A DNA stretch of 64,000 bases from Metabacillus kandeliae (GTDB lineage Bacteria; Bacillota; Bacilli; Bacillales; Bacillaceae). A model generated the notes under the pieces. That model ran no database searches. It was given only the letters and a program-made list of their open reading frames with translations, and had not been told where the DNA came from. The position numbers and the translations under genes were made by a program. The first letter of the stretch is position 1, and the number at the start of each line of letters is the position of its first letter. Location of the stretch: contig NZ_JAJOZE010000001.1 in NCBI RefSeq assembly GCF_021166585.1, forward strand, positions 1,072,062 to 1,136,061, read 5' to 3'. Shown here in pieces: positions 28,289 through 37,911 of the stretch.

Positions 28289-29848
28289 TTATTTTGCGTA
28301 CTCTACTGCTCTTGTTTCCCGGATCACCGTTACTTTAATGTGGCCAGGATAATCCAATTCTTCTTCAATTCTCTTGCGAATATCCCTCGCGAGGCGATGG
28401 GCTTCCAGATCATCAATGCTATCCGGTTTTACCATTATGCGCACTTCGCGACCTGCCTGGATAGCGAAAGACTTTTCGACTCCTTCGTAGGACTCGGAAA
28501 TTTCCTCAAGTTTTTCCAGACGGCGGATATAATTTTCAAGTGTTTCACTTCTTGCACCAGGGCGTGCTGCTGATAAAGCATCAGCTGCAGCAACCAGAAC
28601 AGCAATGATTGATGTCGGTTCCTGATCGCCATGATGAGAAGCAATGCTGTTAATGACAACAGGATGTTCTTTGTACTTCGTCGCAAGCTCAACGCCGATT
28701 TCCACGTGGCTTCCTTCTACTTCATGGTCAATGGCTTTCCCAATGTCATGAAGAAGACCGGCACGCTTGGCAAGCGTAACATCCTCGCCAAGTTCAGCTG
28801 CCATAAGCCCTGATAGGAAGGCAACCTCCATGGAATGCTTCAGAACGTTTTGTCCGTAGCTTGTCCGGAATTTCAGACGGCCAAGAATTTTGATTAAATC
28901 CGGATGAAGTCCATGCACACCCACTTCAAAAGTGGTTTGTTCACCAACTTCGCGGATAAATTCATCAACTTCACGGCGGGATTTTTCTACCATTTCCTCA
29001 ATGCGTGCAGGGTGAATCCTTCCATCCTGTACAAGCTTATCGAGGGCAATTCTCGCGGTTTCGCGGCGAATTGGATCAAATCCTGACAAGATGACTGCTT
29101 CCGGTGTGTCGTCGATAATAAGGTCAATTCCAGTGAGCGTTTCCAGTGTTCTGATATTTCTTCCTTCGCGGCCAATGATGCGCCCCTTCATTTCATCATT
29201 CGGAAGATTTACTACAGATACAGTTGTTTCCGCTACATGGTCAGCAGCACAGCGCTGGATGGCAAGAGACAGAATCTCTTTTGCCCTCTTGTCTGCTTCT
29301 TCCTTTGCCCTGTTCTCGCTTTCCTTCACCTGAATGGCAATGTCATGAGAAAGCTCGTTCTCTATCTTGTCGAGGATCTGCTGTTTAGCTTCTTCCCTCG
29401 TCAAGCCGGAAATGCGTTCGATCTCGGTTTGCTGCTTGCGAACCATCTCGTCCACTTTGCTTTCCATCTCTTCAATATGTTGTTGTCTTTCAACAAGGGA
29501 ATCTTCCCGTTTTTCAAGCATAAGCTCCCGTTTTTCAAGGGTCTCATCTTTTCGGTCCAGATTCTCTTCTCTTTGCAATAAACGGTTTTCTTGTTTTTGA
29601 AGCTCGTTTCGGCGTTCACGAAGATCTTGTTCAGTCTCAGTCCGAAGCTTATGAATTTCATCCTTTGCTTCCAATAAAGCTTCTTTCTTTGCTGCTTCTG
29701 CTTCACGCTTCGCATCTTCAAGAATTTGCTCTGCGGCATTACGCGCACCGGCAATTTTCGCTTCGGCAATCGATTTACGAACAAAATAGCCAACAACTAC
29801 ACCGACGATTAGGCCAAGCAAAATGGAGATGATTAGAGTGGCATTCAT
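28289..29848 (-). CDS. rny: RNase Y, membrane-anchored endoribonuclease
   Basis: Initiates bulk mRNA decay and riboswitch turnover in Bacillus. 519 residues: N-terminal membrane helix ([18 protein letters not shown]), a long coiled coil rich in Glu/Arg/Lys (about 30-200), a KH domain ([16 protein letters not shown]), and the HD domain with [12 protein letters not shown] near residue 370. Two ATGs are adjacent at 29851 and 29848; GGAGGTGA is better spaced for the second. C-terminus [10 protein letters not shown] as in the family. Formerly ymdA. Confidence 0.97.
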   Translation of the reverse strand: MNATLIISILLGLIVGVVVGYFVRKSIAEAKIAGARNAAEQILEDAKREAEAAKKEALLEAKDEIHKLRTETEQDLRERRNELQKQENRLLQREENLDRKDETLEKRELMLEKREDSLVERQQHIEEMESKVDEMVRKQQTEIERISGLTREEAKQQILDKIENELSHDIAIQVKESENRAKEEADKRAKEILSLAIQRCAADHVAETTVSVVNLPNDEMKGRIIGREGRNIRTLETLTGIDLIIDDTPEAVILSGFDPIRRETARIALDKLVQDGRIHPARIEEMVEKSRREVDEFIREVGEQTTFEVGVHGLHPDLIKILGRLKFRTSYGQNVLKHSMEVAFLSGLMAAELGEDVTLAKRAGLLHDIGKAIDHEVEGSHVEIGVELATKYKEHPVVINSIASHHGDQEPTSIIAVLVAAADALSAARPGARSETLENYIRRLEKLEEISESYEGVEKSFAIQAGREVRIMVKPDSIDDLEAHRLARDIRKRIEEELDYPGHIKVTVIRETRAVEYAK

Positions 29849-30217
29849 CATTTCACCTCCTCTTGCTATGAACTTTTTTTCTTGCTAGATGAACATGTCG
29901 GCATGTACATTGTTTCATGTAAGTCTCAATATACTGCACAAGTTTTCATTGAATGATTTTAGTTATTAGCTGAAAGCAAATAAAGTTGCTTTAGCCAAAA
30001 TCATTTTGTAAAGACTGTTAAAAAATACTAAAAAGAAAGCAGGATATACAATCTCATTGTAATCTTGTGAAAATTGATTGTCAAGCCCGCCAGTTAAGGG
30101 TTTCCAAAGGCTTTTGCCCTGATCGGGAAGAGCCTCTGCTCCCAGAGCAAAACAATACTGTTCTAATATCGCGAAAAAGCGGAATACAGCGCGATTTTTA
30201 CGCTGAGCACTTTTAAA

Positions 30218-30377
30218 TTCGGCTGTTGATTTCAGCACGCAGAGCCCGCTTTCCGCAGGGGCCGGCAGTGTGCCTCCCAGTATGATCTCACCTGTCCCGC
30301 TCCTTCAGCAGGGGTCTACCGCCTGCCGCTCCACCCAACAGGTCCGTTAAATACCAGCTTCTTCTTTAACATAGCAA
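30218..30377. repeat. Intergenic palindromic repeat, copy 1
   Basis: About 160 bases in the 581-base gap between rny and recA. Starts TTCGGCTGTTGAT and contains CCGCTTTCCGCAGGGGC, GTGTGCCTCC, CACCTGTCCCGCTCCTTCAGCAGGGGTCT and CTTCTTTAACATAGC, in the same order as copies at 54282-54437 and 61488-61651. It is the most diverged of the three. No gene lies in the gap; the rest (29849-30217) is AT-rich and should contain the rny promoter, which I could not place. Confidence 0.7.
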
Positions 30378-30394
30378 TACGCTAAAATACGGAA

Positions 30395-30422
30395 AAGGAG
30401 GCCCCCATACGGCAGCCTCCTT
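30395..30422 (-). terminator. recA terminator
   Basis: AAGGAGGC / GCCTCCTT with a 12-base loop, followed on the minus strand by TTCC then TATTTTAG. Eight bases after the recA stop. Confidence 0.65.
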
Positions 30423-30429
30423 AGATCAT

Positions 30430-31476
30430 TTATTCGTCCAGCAGTTCGAACTGATCTGCCTCTTCTTCCTCAGCAGGTGCATTCACATCATTATCAAGCC
30501 CATAATGTTCTCTGATCAGCAGCTGAATCTCACGGCGAAGCTCTGGGTTTTCTTTCAGGAACTGCTTGGAGTTTTCGCGTCCCTGGCCTAGGCGTTCTTC
30601 TTTATAAGAATACCAGGAACCGCTTTTTTGGACGATATCAAGGTCTGTTCCAAGGTCAATGGTTTCCCCTTCCTTGGAAATTCCCTCACCGTACATAATG
30701 TCAACTTCAGCTGTACGGAAAGGAGGAGCCACTTTGTTTTTAACAACCTTGATTTTTGTTTTATTTCCGACTACATCATTACCCTGTTTGAGCTGTTCAG
30801 CACGGCGCACTTCAAGGCGTACAGATGAGTAAAATTTCAGCGCACGGCCGCCTGGAGTTGTTTCAGGGTTCCCGAACATAACACCGACCTTTTCACGGAT
30901 CTGGTTAATGAAGATAGCAATCGTTTTGGATTTGTTGATTGCACCTGAAAGCTTTCTCAGCGCCTGGGACATCAGCCTTGCCTGAAGACCGACGTGCGTA
31001 TCTCCCATTTCTCCTTCAATTTCCGCTTTTGGAACAAGTGCAGCAACAGAGTCAATAACAACGATATCAACTGCTCCGCTTCGCACAAGTGCTTCTGCAA
31101 TTTCAAGAGCCTGTTCGCCTGTGTCAGGCTGTGACAGAAGCAATTCATCAATATTGACGCCGAGCTTTTGAGCGTACACCGGATCAAGAGCATGCTCCGC
31201 ATCAATAAAGGCTGCTTGTCCGCCGCCTGCCTGCACTTCAGCAATAGCATGAAGGGCAACTGTTGTTTTACCTGAGCTTTCAGGTCCATATATTTCAATT
31301 ACTCTTCCGCGCGGATAGCCGCCTATGCCGAGTGCAGCATCAAGGGCAAGTGATCCGCTTGGGATTGTAGAAATTTTTCTGTCAGTCTGTTCCCCGAGCT
31401 TCATAATGGAACCTTTACCAAACTGCTTTTCTATTTGTTTCAGAGCCATATCCAAGGCTGCTTGACGATCGTTCAT
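30430..31476 (-). CDS. recA: RecA recombinase
   Basis: 348 residues, the usual length. Strand exchange in recombination and co-protease for LexA cleavage. Walker [10 protein letters not shown] near residue 66, [14 protein letters not shown], the L2 region ([12 protein letters not shown]) and an acidic C-terminal tail ([13 protein letters not shown]). GGAGG lies before the ATG at 31476. The promoter and a LexA box lie upstream, so it is expected to be SOS-induced. In B. subtilis pbpX separates recA from rny; here a repeat element does. Confidence 0.98.
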   Translation of the reverse strand: MNDRQAALDMALKQIEKQFGKGSIMKLGEQTDRKISTIPSGSLALDAALGIGGYPRGRVIEIYGPESSGKTTVALHAIAEVQAGGGQAAFIDAEHALDPVYAQKLGVNIDELLLSQPDTGEQALEIAEALVRSGAVDIVVIDSVAALVPKAEIEGEMGDTHVGLQARLMSQALRKLSGAINKSKTIAIFINQIREKVGVMFGNPETTPGGRALKFYSSVRLEVRRAEQLKQGNDVVGNKTKIKVVKNKVAPPFRTAEVDIMYGEGISKEGETIDLGTDLDIVQKSGSWYSYKEERLGQGRENSKQFLKENPELRREIQLLIREHYGLDNDVNAPAEEEEADQFELLDE

Positions 31477-31508
31477 TTAAGTTCCTCCTTTGTTTACCTT
31501 CTATCCAT

Positions 31509-31537
31509 ACTATACCTTGTTTTATGCTGTTTGCCAA
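31509..31537 (-). promoter_or_regulatory. recA sigma-A promoter
   Basis: TTGGCA (31532-31537), 17-base spacer and TATAGT (31509-31514) on the minus strand; start of transcription about 25 bases before the ATG. Confidence 0.75.
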
Positions 31538-31546
31538 GCAAAAAGC

Positions 31547-31560
31547 CGAACATTTATTCG
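31547..31560. promoter_or_regulatory. LexA (DinR) box upstream of recA
   Basis: CGAACATTTATTCG, one change from the Gram-positive SOS box CGAAC-N4-GTTCG. It lies 9 bases upstream of the -35, the position known for B. subtilis recA. Confidence 0.75.
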
Positions 31561-31680
31561 ATTATTTTTTGCTTTTTCAGCTGCGGAAAATGATAGATTG
31601 CTAACAGGAAAATATACTTTTAATGTTTGTATTTTCCTGAAAATTTAATTATCTGCTTTGCAGTATACAAGCTGAAAATG

Positions 31681-31706
31681 AAAAAAGCTGATGACTCAGC
31701 TTTTTT
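31681..31706. terminator. cinA terminator
   Basis: AAAAAAGCTGA / TCAGCTTTTTT with a TGAC loop; the cinA stop codon is inside the hairpin. Confidence 0.85.
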
Positions 31707-32946
31707 CATTCAGCAGCTTCATAAGGTAGTAGCAGCCGTATTTAACAGATCTTTTTCTGATGCTGTCCCTGCTTCCTGCGAGGTTTAACAGGAATGTTTT
31801 CGTTTCTTTTCCTTTTAAGGCAATCCCTATATAAACCGTGCCGACCGGTTTGTCTTCCATCGGTTCCGGACCTGCTTCACCGGTAAAACCGATGCCAATT
31901 TCGCTGTCCATTATTTCTCTAACATTTTCAGCGAGCTCTTTTGCACATTGATCGCTTACAGCTCCATCTTTTTCAAGCGTTTCTTTTTTCACTTTCAGCT
32001 GCTTTTCTTTCACCTCTGACGCATAGCAGACAATGCCGCCTTTCAGGACTGCACTGGTGCCTTTTACAGCAGTCATTTGCTCTGCGAACAGCCCGCCTGT
32101 TAAACTCTCTGCTGAAGCGATGGTTCTTTCTTCTTTTATCAGGACATTGACAAGCTCCTGCATGATGGTGGACTGGTCATAGCCGTACAGATATTCCCCG
32201 GCACGTTCTCTGATCTTGCTTTCTGTTTCATTCAGCAGCTGTATCGCAGTCGTTTCCTCTGAATGCTTTGCTGTCAGTCTAAGCGTTACTTCTCCGTCAC
32301 CTGCCAGAGGAGCAATTGTAGGATTGGACTGGTTATCAATTAAATCATCAATCTCTGTTTCAAGCTGCGATTCCCCGATGCCGAAAAACCTCAGCACTCT
32401 GGAAATGATTTTGTCCTGCTCGCCAAGTGCTTCAAGAAGATATTTTCTTCCATGGTTTGTGAACATAGGCTGCAATTCGGATGGCGGCCCAGGGAACATC
32501 ATATAAATTGTTTCGTTTTTCTTTAAAGCCATTCCTGGAGCCATCCCATACTCGTTTTTCAATACCTTTGAACCTTGCAGAACAAGTGCCTGCTTTTTGT
32601 TGTTTTCTGACATCGTTCTTTTCGTCCGCTCATAATAATCTTCTATATATTGCATGGCATCATCGTCTGTGACAAGCTCTGTGCCGAGTGCCTTTGCAAG
32701 TGTTTCTTTTGTAAGATCATCCTTAGTCGGTCCAAGGCCTCCGGTGAAAATAATGATGTTCGCTCTTTTTTCAGCCGTTTGGATGGCCTGCAGAAGCCTT
32801 TCCTGATTATCCCCAACAACGGTATGGTAATAAACGTTAACTCCGAGTTCAGCAAGCTTTGCTGAAAGAAATTGGGCGTTCGTGTTCGCAATCTGTCCAA
32901 GAAGAAGCTCTGATCCGACTGCGATTATTTCTGTTTTTGTTTCCAT
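31696..32946 (-). CDS. cinA: CinA, competence/damage-inducible protein
   Basis: 416 residues, the same as B. subtilis CinA. N-terminal molybdopterin-binding-like/ADP-ribose hydrolase domain ([30 protein letters not shown]) and C-terminal nicotinamide-nucleotide amidase-like domain ([11 protein letters not shown] near residue 275, IGFTGEAGP). Probably salvages or detoxifies pyridine nucleotides; the competence link in B. subtilis comes from co-transcription with recA in some species. Start 32946 has AAGGAG 9 bases upstream; the longer frame to 33078 would overlap pgsA. Confidence 0.95.
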   Translation of the reverse strand: METKTEIIAVGSELLLGQIANTNAQFLSAKLAELGVNVYYHTVVGDNQERLLQAIQTAEKRANIIIFTGGLGPTKDDLTKETLAKALGTELVTDDDAMQYIEDYYERTKRTMSENNKKQALVLQGSKVLKNEYGMAPGMALKKNETIYMMFPGPPSELQPMFTNHGRKYLLEALGEQDKIISRVLRFFGIGESQLETEIDDLIDNQSNPTIAPLAGDGEVTLRLTAKHSEETTAIQLLNETESKIRERAGEYLYGYDQSTIMQELVNVLIKEERTIASAESLTGGLFAEQMTAVKGTSAVLKGGIVCYASEVKEKQLKVKKETLEKDGAVSDQCAKELAENVREIMDSEIGIGFTGEAGPEPMEDKPVGTVYIGIALKGKETKTFLLNLAGSRDSIRKRSVKYGCYYLMKLLNEKS

Positions 32947-32959
32947 GATCCATTGCTCC

Positions 32960-33538
32960 TTATTTAGAGTGCATAAATGCATCTTTATTCTTTGCAAAAT
33001 AGTCCCATCCGGAAATAACAGTAAATACAACGGCGATCCATAAGAAAATAGATGCAAATGGAATAGACAGATATTCAAATGGCAGGTTATGCAGCAAGAG
33101 GGCGCTCACTGCGATAATCTGAGTCCATGTTTTAATTTTACCCAGCATGTTCGCAGCTATAACCTCTCCGCCGCCGGCTAATATAAGCCGAAGACCGGTT
33201 ACGGCGAACTCGCGGCTGATAATCACAACGACCATCCAGGATGGGGCAAGGCCCAGTTCTGTCAGAATGATCAGGGCTGCTGAGACAAGAAGTTTATCGG
33301 CAAGCGGATCAAGAAATTTCCCAAGATCTGTGACAAGATTATACTTTCTCGCAAAGTACCCATCAACCCAGTCAGTGGCAGATGCGAAGATAAACAATAA
33401 TGCCCCTGCCAGGTGTGATACTGGAAGCTTTGTCCCGGCAGCTTCAATTGTTCCCCAATCAAAGCCTGCGAGCATGATGATCATAAATACAGGGATTAGC
33501 AGGATTCTAAAGACCGTAATTTTATTAGGCAGGTTCAT
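32960..33538 (-). CDS. pgsA: PgsA, phosphatidylglycerophosphate synthase
   Basis: Membrane enzyme joining CDP-diacylglycerol and glycerol-3-phosphate, first committed step to phosphatidylglycerol. 192 residues, several helices, with the CDP-alcohol phosphotransferase signature [20 protein letters not shown] followed by LDPLADK (DGxxAR...G...D...D) at about 55-80. GGAGG precedes the ATG at 33538. Lies between rodZ and cinA as in B. subtilis. Confidence 0.97.
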   Translation of the reverse strand: MNLPNKITVFRILLIPVFMIIMLAGFDWGTIEAAGTKLPVSHLAGALLFIFASATDWVDGYFARKYNLVTDLGKFLDPLADKLLVSAALIILTELGLAPSWMVVVIISREFAVTGLRLILAGGGEVIAANMLGKIKTWTQIIAVSALLLHNLPFEYLSIPFASIFLWIAVVFTVISGWDYFAKNKDAFMHSK

Positions 33539-33580
33539 GTTATTCCTCCATCATAAGCAAATTTGATTTCTGCGTAAAAG

Positions 33581-33606
33581 AAAAGTCATCTGCACAGATG
33601 ACTTTT
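33581..33606. terminator. Hairpin between rodZ and pgsA
   Basis: AAAAGTCATC / GATGACTTTT with a 6-base loop and T-run on the minus strand; a terminator after rodZ in front of pgsA. Confidence 0.7.
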
Positions 33607-33614
33607 GCTTTTGT

Positions 33615-34472
33615 TTAAGGTTTTACAGCAAGCTTGAGCGTTTGGGTATTTGCTTTAATCCCATACTTAAGCGGCTGGCCATTCAGCTTAATTTGTGTTA
33701 CAGGTGTACTGCCGACACGGAGTACAGCGGATTTGTTTCCGGATAGATCCTGGCTGATGGTTTTTCCCTTTTTTAATGTTCCCTGGAAAACCGTTTTTCC
33801 GTTTTGGTCTTTAATGCTGACCCACGAACTTCCGCTAGCTTTCATTTCAATCGCGAGCTTGTCCGTGCCGGAAATTTCATAGGTGGCAGATGTTTTTAGC
33901 TTTTTGGTTACTTTAATGCTTTGTTTTGGTTCAGGTTTGGCCGGTTCTTTAGCCGCGGGCTTTTCAGCTGCAGGTTTTACGGAAGGTTTTGCGTCATCCT
34001 TTTTTGCAGAAGAATTGACTTTAATATCAGAGCTGATATTCTGCGCAGGTGCGCTTGCCTTGTCCGTCTCTGTTTCAGTACTGTTCTGCCTCCAGACCCA
34101 AATAATCACCGCTACGGCAATAATGATCAAAATGATGACGATCTTTGGCAGAATATCAAGTGCCTTTGATGCCGTTTCAGGAAGCTCTTTTCGGGACTGG
34201 ACTCTTGATAGCTGCTCCGGAAGCGCATCCTGATGAGTGTCAGGCACTTCATTTTTATATTCTTCGAAAATCATTTCCGGATCAAGGCCCACTGCTTCTG
34301 CATACTGTTTGATAAATGCCCTTACATAAAACTTTCCGGGCATTACTTTATAATTGCCTTCTTCAATTCCGACCAGGTACCTTTTTTGAATTTTAGTTGT
34401 TTCCTGCAAATCATTGAGACTTAAGTTTTTTTCTTCTCTGGCGCTTTTAAGCCGGTTACCTAGTTCACTCAA
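33615..34472 (-). CDS. rodZ: RodZ-like cell-shape protein (YmfM)
   Basis: Bitopic membrane protein linking MreB to the elongation machinery. N-terminal XRE-type helix-turn-helix (LNDLQETTKIQKRYLVGIEEG), a basic linker, a membrane helix at about 110-130 (IVIILIIIAVAVIIWVW), a Lys/Ala/Pro-rich extracytoplasmic linker and a C-terminal beta domain (DUF4115). I chose the TTG at 34470-34472 (MSELGNRLKSAREEK), 285 residues, because GGAAGG is then 8 bases upstream and the family N-terminus fits; a GTG at 34481 would overlap that site. Confidence 0.92.
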   Translation of the reverse strand: MSELGNRLKSAREEKNLSLNDLQETTKIQKRYLVGIEEGNYKVMPGKFYVRAFIKQYAEAVGLDPEMIFEEYKNEVPDTHQDALPEQLSRVQSRKELPETASKALDILPKIVIILIIIAVAVIIWVWRQNSTETETDKASAPAQNISSDIKVNSSAKKDDAKPSVKPAAEKPAAKEPAKPEPKQSIKVTKKLKTSATYEISGTDKLAIEMKASGSSWVSIKDQNGKTVFQGTLKKGKTISQDLSGNKSAVLRVGSTPVTQIKLNGQPLKYGIKANTQTLKLAVKP

Positions 34473-34490
34473 ACCAAACACCTTCCAATG

Positions 34491-35282
34491 CTAAAAATCG
34501 AATCCAGAAAAATCCGATTGATTGAATACTTGCGTCTCCTCGGCATCTTCATAGGTGATCTCCTCATCCGGATTATTGCGAAGCTCAATGATATAGTCAA
34601 AGTCCTCAAGTGTGTACTCCGTGTTCTGAACAAACATATCCGGGTGTTCTACCACTTTTGTGGCAGAAAGCCTCATGATTTCGCGGACAAGCTGAAGATG
34701 TTTCTCTGTCCCTCTGCGGGTAGAAACGATTCCATCGATAATGAACAGATTATCTACACTGTATTCGTCAGCAATAAGCTGGCTTCTCAGCGTCTGCTTC
34801 AGAAGCGTAGAGGACACAAAAAGCCATCTTTTATTGGCATTGACGCTTGCGGCGACGATTGACTCAGTTTTGCCGACTCTCGGCATTCCCCTTATTCCAA
34901 TCAGCTTATGGCCTTCCTTTTTATAAAGTTCTGCCATAAAATCGACCAATAAACCAAGCTCATCGCGAACAAAACGAAAGGTCTTTTTATCGTCTGCATC
35001 ACGCTGTATGTAACGTCCATGCCTGATGGCAAGCCTGTCCCTAAGCTTCGGCTTTCTTAATTTTGTAACAGCAATGGTGTCCATTGTATGTAAAATTGAT
35101 TCAAGTCGTTTGATCTGGTCATTATGATCGCATTTTAACAGCAATCCTCTTCTGGAATCTTCTACTCCATTGATTGTGACTATATTTATTGAAAGCATTC
35201 CCAATAGGGAAGAAATATCACCTAGCAGCCCTGGCCGGTTTTTCTGGATTTCATACTCCAAGTACCATTCTTCCTTTGCCAA
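34491..35282 (-). CDS. ymfK: YmfK, DUF3388 protein with ACT-like and P-loop parts
   Basis: 263 residues, function unknown. The first 80 residues look like an ACT domain (EYEIQKNRPGLLGDISSLLG, then NIVTINGVEDSRRGLLL). From about residue 130 a Walker A-like GIRGMPRVGKTES appears, followed by DNLFIIDGIV resembling Walker B, so a nucleotide-binding role is plausible. The C-terminus is acidic. Start is TTG at 35280-35282 with AAGGAGG 8 bases upstream; a longer frame to 35396 adds 38 residues unlike the family. It precedes rodZ by 18 bases. Confidence 0.9.
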   Translation of the reverse strand: MAKEEWYLEYEIQKNRPGLLGDISSLLGMLSINIVTINGVEDSRRGLLLKCDHNDQIKRLESILHTMDTIAVTKLRKPKLRDRLAIRHGRYIQRDADDKKTFRFVRDELGLLVDFMAELYKKEGHKLIGIRGMPRVGKTESIVAASVNANKRWLFVSSTLLKQTLRSQLIADEYSVDNLFIIDGIVSTRRGTEKHLQLVREIMRLSATKVVEHPDMFVQNTEYTLEDFDYIIELRNNPDEEITYEDAEETQVFNQSDFSGFDF

Positions 35283-35472
35283 AGAGGATTCCTCCTTCGT
35301 TGAAGCAAGTGTACCTATAAAACTATAATAAAGCATTTTTATAGAAGTTAAAAGAAATATTCCCCATTCGCTGAAAGTATTATGATGGCAGTGCATGAGA
35401 GCCGGTGCAGCAGCCTATTTCTGCTTTTAAGGAGAGCAGAACAGTCTGCCGGAAAACTTTTTTCTGAATAAA

Positions 35473-35506
35473 GAAAAAAAGAGAGAGGATTCCTCTCCCT
35501 TTTTTT
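35473..35506. terminator. ymfJ terminator
   Basis: AAAAAGAGAGAGGA / TCCTCTCCCTTTTT with one mismatch, T-run on the minus strand; overlaps the ymfJ stop. Confidence 0.7.
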
Positions 35507-35762
35507 AATGGCTGCCGTTATTTTTAACAAGCTTTACCATCATATTGGCGATGGCATGCTGTTCTTCTGGAGAAGCAACGCTCCAAAGGTCAGCTAAAAC
35601 GCGTTCCTGCTCGTTTTTTGCTTCTACTTTATCAGCCAGGTAGCCGCCGATTTCATAAGCAAGGTTTGAAACAGCACCAGTGTCCATTCCTTTTTCTTCA
35701 GCTGAATTTAAACGGTCACCAAGAAAGTTTTTCCATTGATCCCAATTGTTCAATACTGACAT
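35505..35762 (-). CDS. ymfJ: YmfJ, DUF3243 family protein
   Basis: 85 residues, soluble and helical, function unknown. Typical DUF3243 features: WDQWKNFLGDRLNSAEEKGM at the N-terminus and EQERVLADLWSVASPEEQHAIA in the second half. AGGAGGG precedes the ATG at 35762. Followed by a strong terminator, preceded by ymfI 73 bases away. Confidence 0.92.
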   Translation of the reverse strand: MSVLNNWDQWKNFLGDRLNSAEEKGMDTGAVSNLAYEIGGYLADKVEAKNEQERVLADLWSVASPEEQHAIANMMVKLVKNNGSH

Positions 35763-35835
35763 GATAAAAGCCCTCCTTTTAACTTCATTACAACATTATT
35801 GTTCCAGCAGGAGGGCTGCTTTATGCATTCTTTTT

Positions 35836-36561
35836 TCAGCAATGCCAGCCGCCGTTGACAGAAAGAATCTGGCCATTGATATAAGAAGCTTTGTTTGAAG
35901 CAAGGAACCTAACGCTTTCTGCTATCTCTTCGGGTTCAGCAAGCCTTCCCGCAGGAATTTCGTTCTCCAGAGCTTCCAGTTCTTCTTCTGTAAAATCATT
36001 CAGCATATTTGTTTTTACCGCTCCCGGGGCAATGCCGTTCACTCTGATCCCGCTTGGAGCAAGCTCCTTTGCCAGCGCCTTAACAAATGTATTCTGCCCG
36101 CCTTTAACCATGGAATAAAGCACTTCGCAAGAAGCGCCGGTTATTCCCCATATTGAGGTGATCACAAGAATGCATCCTGATTTTCTTTGAATCATTCCAG
36201 GCACAAGCTGCCGGGCAAGTTTGTAGGGGCTTGTGACGCCGAGATAAATCATTTTTTCCATATCCTCTTCCTCAATATCCGTCATCAGGCCATAATAGCT
36301 CATTCCGCTGTTCAAAAGCAGAAGATCAATCGGGCGGTTAATGGAGGCCAGCAGCTTCTCGTTTCCTTCCTTTCCAGACAGATCGGCTTCAATCGTCAGA
36401 ACATCATTGCCTGCCATGCTGCATGCTTCTTTCAGTTCTTTTAATTTTTCTTTTCCAGTATTTCCATGCAGGTAAAGGTCATATCCATCTTCCGCCAGCT
36501 TCAAAGCTGCCGCACTTCCGATTCCCCCGCTTGCGCCTGTTATTAATGCTGTTTTTTTCAT
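35836..36561 (-). CDS. ymfI: YmfI, short-chain dehydrogenase/reductase
   Basis: 241 residues, NAD(P)-dependent classical SDR. TGASGGIG cofactor motif at residues 8-15, NSGMSYYG replacing the usual NAG, a Ser in ITSIWG, and the catalytic Tyr-Lys in YSMVKGG. FabG-like, but substrate unknown. Start 36561 has GAGGAG 9 bases upstream; the longer frame to 36624 merely reads through the hairpin after ymfH. Follows ymfFH as in B. subtilis. Confidence 0.92.
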   Translation of the reverse strand: MKKTALITGASGGIGSAAALKLAEDGYDLYLHGNTGKEKLKELKEACSMAGNDVLTIEADLSGKEGNEKLLASINRPIDLLLLNSGMSYYGLMTDIEEEDMEKMIYLGVTSPYKLARQLVPGMIQRKSGCILVITSIWGITGASCEVLYSMVKGGQNTFVKALAKELAPSGIRVNGIAPGAVKTNMLNDFTEEELEALENEIPAGRLAEPEEIAESVRFLASNKASYINGQILSVNGGWHC

Positions 36562-36585
36562 ATGCCTGTTCTCCTCTAAAAAGTG

Positions 36586-36620
36586 AAATGCCAGACTGGC
36601 TTTGCACCTGCCTGGCATTT
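36586..36620 (-). terminator. Hairpin between ymfH and ymfI
   Basis: AAATGCCAG / CTGGCATTT with a 17-base loop, followed by TTTCACTTTTT on the minus strand. Sits just before the ymfI ribosome site, so it may be a weak terminator or attenuator. Confidence 0.4.
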
Positions 36621-36624
36621 CCAT

Positions 36625-37911
36625 TTATTTCGGCACCACCTGGCAAACAGAAATCAGCTTGTCATCTACGATTTCCTTCAGTACGCCGTTTACTTTATCT
36701 CTTGTCAAATCTTCCAATGCAGGTACAACATCAAAAAGGTTCATTTGGTTAAACGCATAGCGGGTGAATTGATTCGCAATATATTCCGGAGAATTAACCG
36801 CTCTAAGGAAAGCCCCGATTCTTTTCTTTTTGGCTGTTTCCAGCTCTTCTTCTTTAATGCCGCTTTCTTTTGCTGCATGAAGAATGTTTGCAATCTCTTC
36901 TGCCAGTTTGTCGGGATCTTCCGTATCTCCGCCGATCATGGCAAATCCAAAGCTTGCTTCCTCTGTATAATCATAGCTGAAAGAGTCATCAATCAAACCT
37001 GATTCATACAGTTTTCTGTAATTTTCTGAGCTTTTGCCAAACATAATGTCCAGAAGAAGATTGACGGCAAGTTCATTGTATAAAAGATCTTTCCCTGATT
37101 TGCCTGTGCTTTTTGCCTTGATGCCGACAAGGCATTTGGACGATTGCACGTTCATTTTCAGTGTTTCTTTCTGTTTATACACTTCATTTGGCTCTTCAGG
37201 CACTTTGCGCTGAATGTCATTTTGGTTTTCAAATTCTTTTTTCGCTTGATTTTCTCTGATCTGTGTGAGGATTTTTTCCGGTTCTACAGGTCCTACAATA
37301 AAAAGAGCCATATTGGACGGATGGTAAAACGTGCGGTAGCACTCATACAGCAGATCTTTATTGATTTTGGAAATAGATTCAACGGTGCCTGCAATATCTA
37401 TCCCGACAGGATGATGATGATACATATTCTGAATCAGGCCAAAGTACAGCCTCCAATCAGGGTTATCGTCATACATGTTGATTTCCTGTCCGATAATCCC
37501 TTTTTCCTTTTCAACCGTTTTTTCTGTAAAGTACGGATCCTGAACAAAGTCAACAAGAGTTTCCAGATTTTTTTCCACATCTGAAGTGCTTGAAAATAAG
37601 TAGGCCGTTCTTGTAAAAGAGGTAAAGGCATTTGCTGAAGCTCCCTGCTGGCTGAACTGCTGAAAAACGTCGCCATCCTCTTTTTCGAATAATTTATGTT
37701 CCAGAAAGTGAGCAATGCCATCCGGAACCCGTTTTATTTCATCAGAGCCAAGCGGGGCAAATTCGTTATCTATAGAGCCGTAATTGGTTGTAAAAGTGGC
37801 GAAGGTTTTATTAAAACCTTTTTTCGGAAGCACATATACTTTCAAGCCCCCAGGCATTTCTTCAAAATACAGTTCTTCCTGCAGCTGATCAAATGTAATT
37901 GGCTTTGTCAT
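36625..37911 (-). CDS. ymfH: YmfH, M16 zinc peptidase (active-site subunit)
   Basis: 428 residues. The inverted zinc motif HxxEH is present (AHFLEHKLFE near residue 70), with the distal Glu region (EKGIIGQEINMYDD). Probably forms a heterodimer with YmfF, as in split M16B peptidases; substrate unknown, peptide processing being the guess. The ATG at 37911 overlaps the ymfF stop (ATGA) and has GGGGGGA upstream. Confidence 0.93.
   Translation of the reverse strand: MTKPITFDQLQEELYFEEMPGGLKVYVLPKKGFNKTFATFTTNYGSIDNEFAPLGSDEIKRVPDGIAHFLEHKLFEKEDGDVFQQFSQQGASANAFTSFTRTAYLFSSTSDVEKNLETLVDFVQDPYFTEKTVEKEKGIIGQEINMYDDNPDWRLYFGLIQNMYHHHPVGIDIAGTVESISKINKDLLYECYRTFYHPSNMALFIVGPVEPEKILTQIRENQAKKEFENQNDIQRKVPEEPNEVYKQKETLKMNVQSSKCLVGIKAKSTGKSGKDLLYNELAVNLLLDIMFGKSSENYRKLYESGLIDDSFSYDYTEEASFGFAMIGGDTEDPDKLAEEIANILHAAKESGIKEEELETAKKKRIGAFLRAVNSPEYIANQFTRYAFNQMNLFDVVPALEDLTRDKVNGVLKEIVDDKLISVCQVVPK

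Noticed and set aside
29966-30238. Minus-strand 90-codon frame between recA and rny
   Set aside because: Overlaps repeat copy 1, low-complexity hydrophobic end, no convincing ribosome site.
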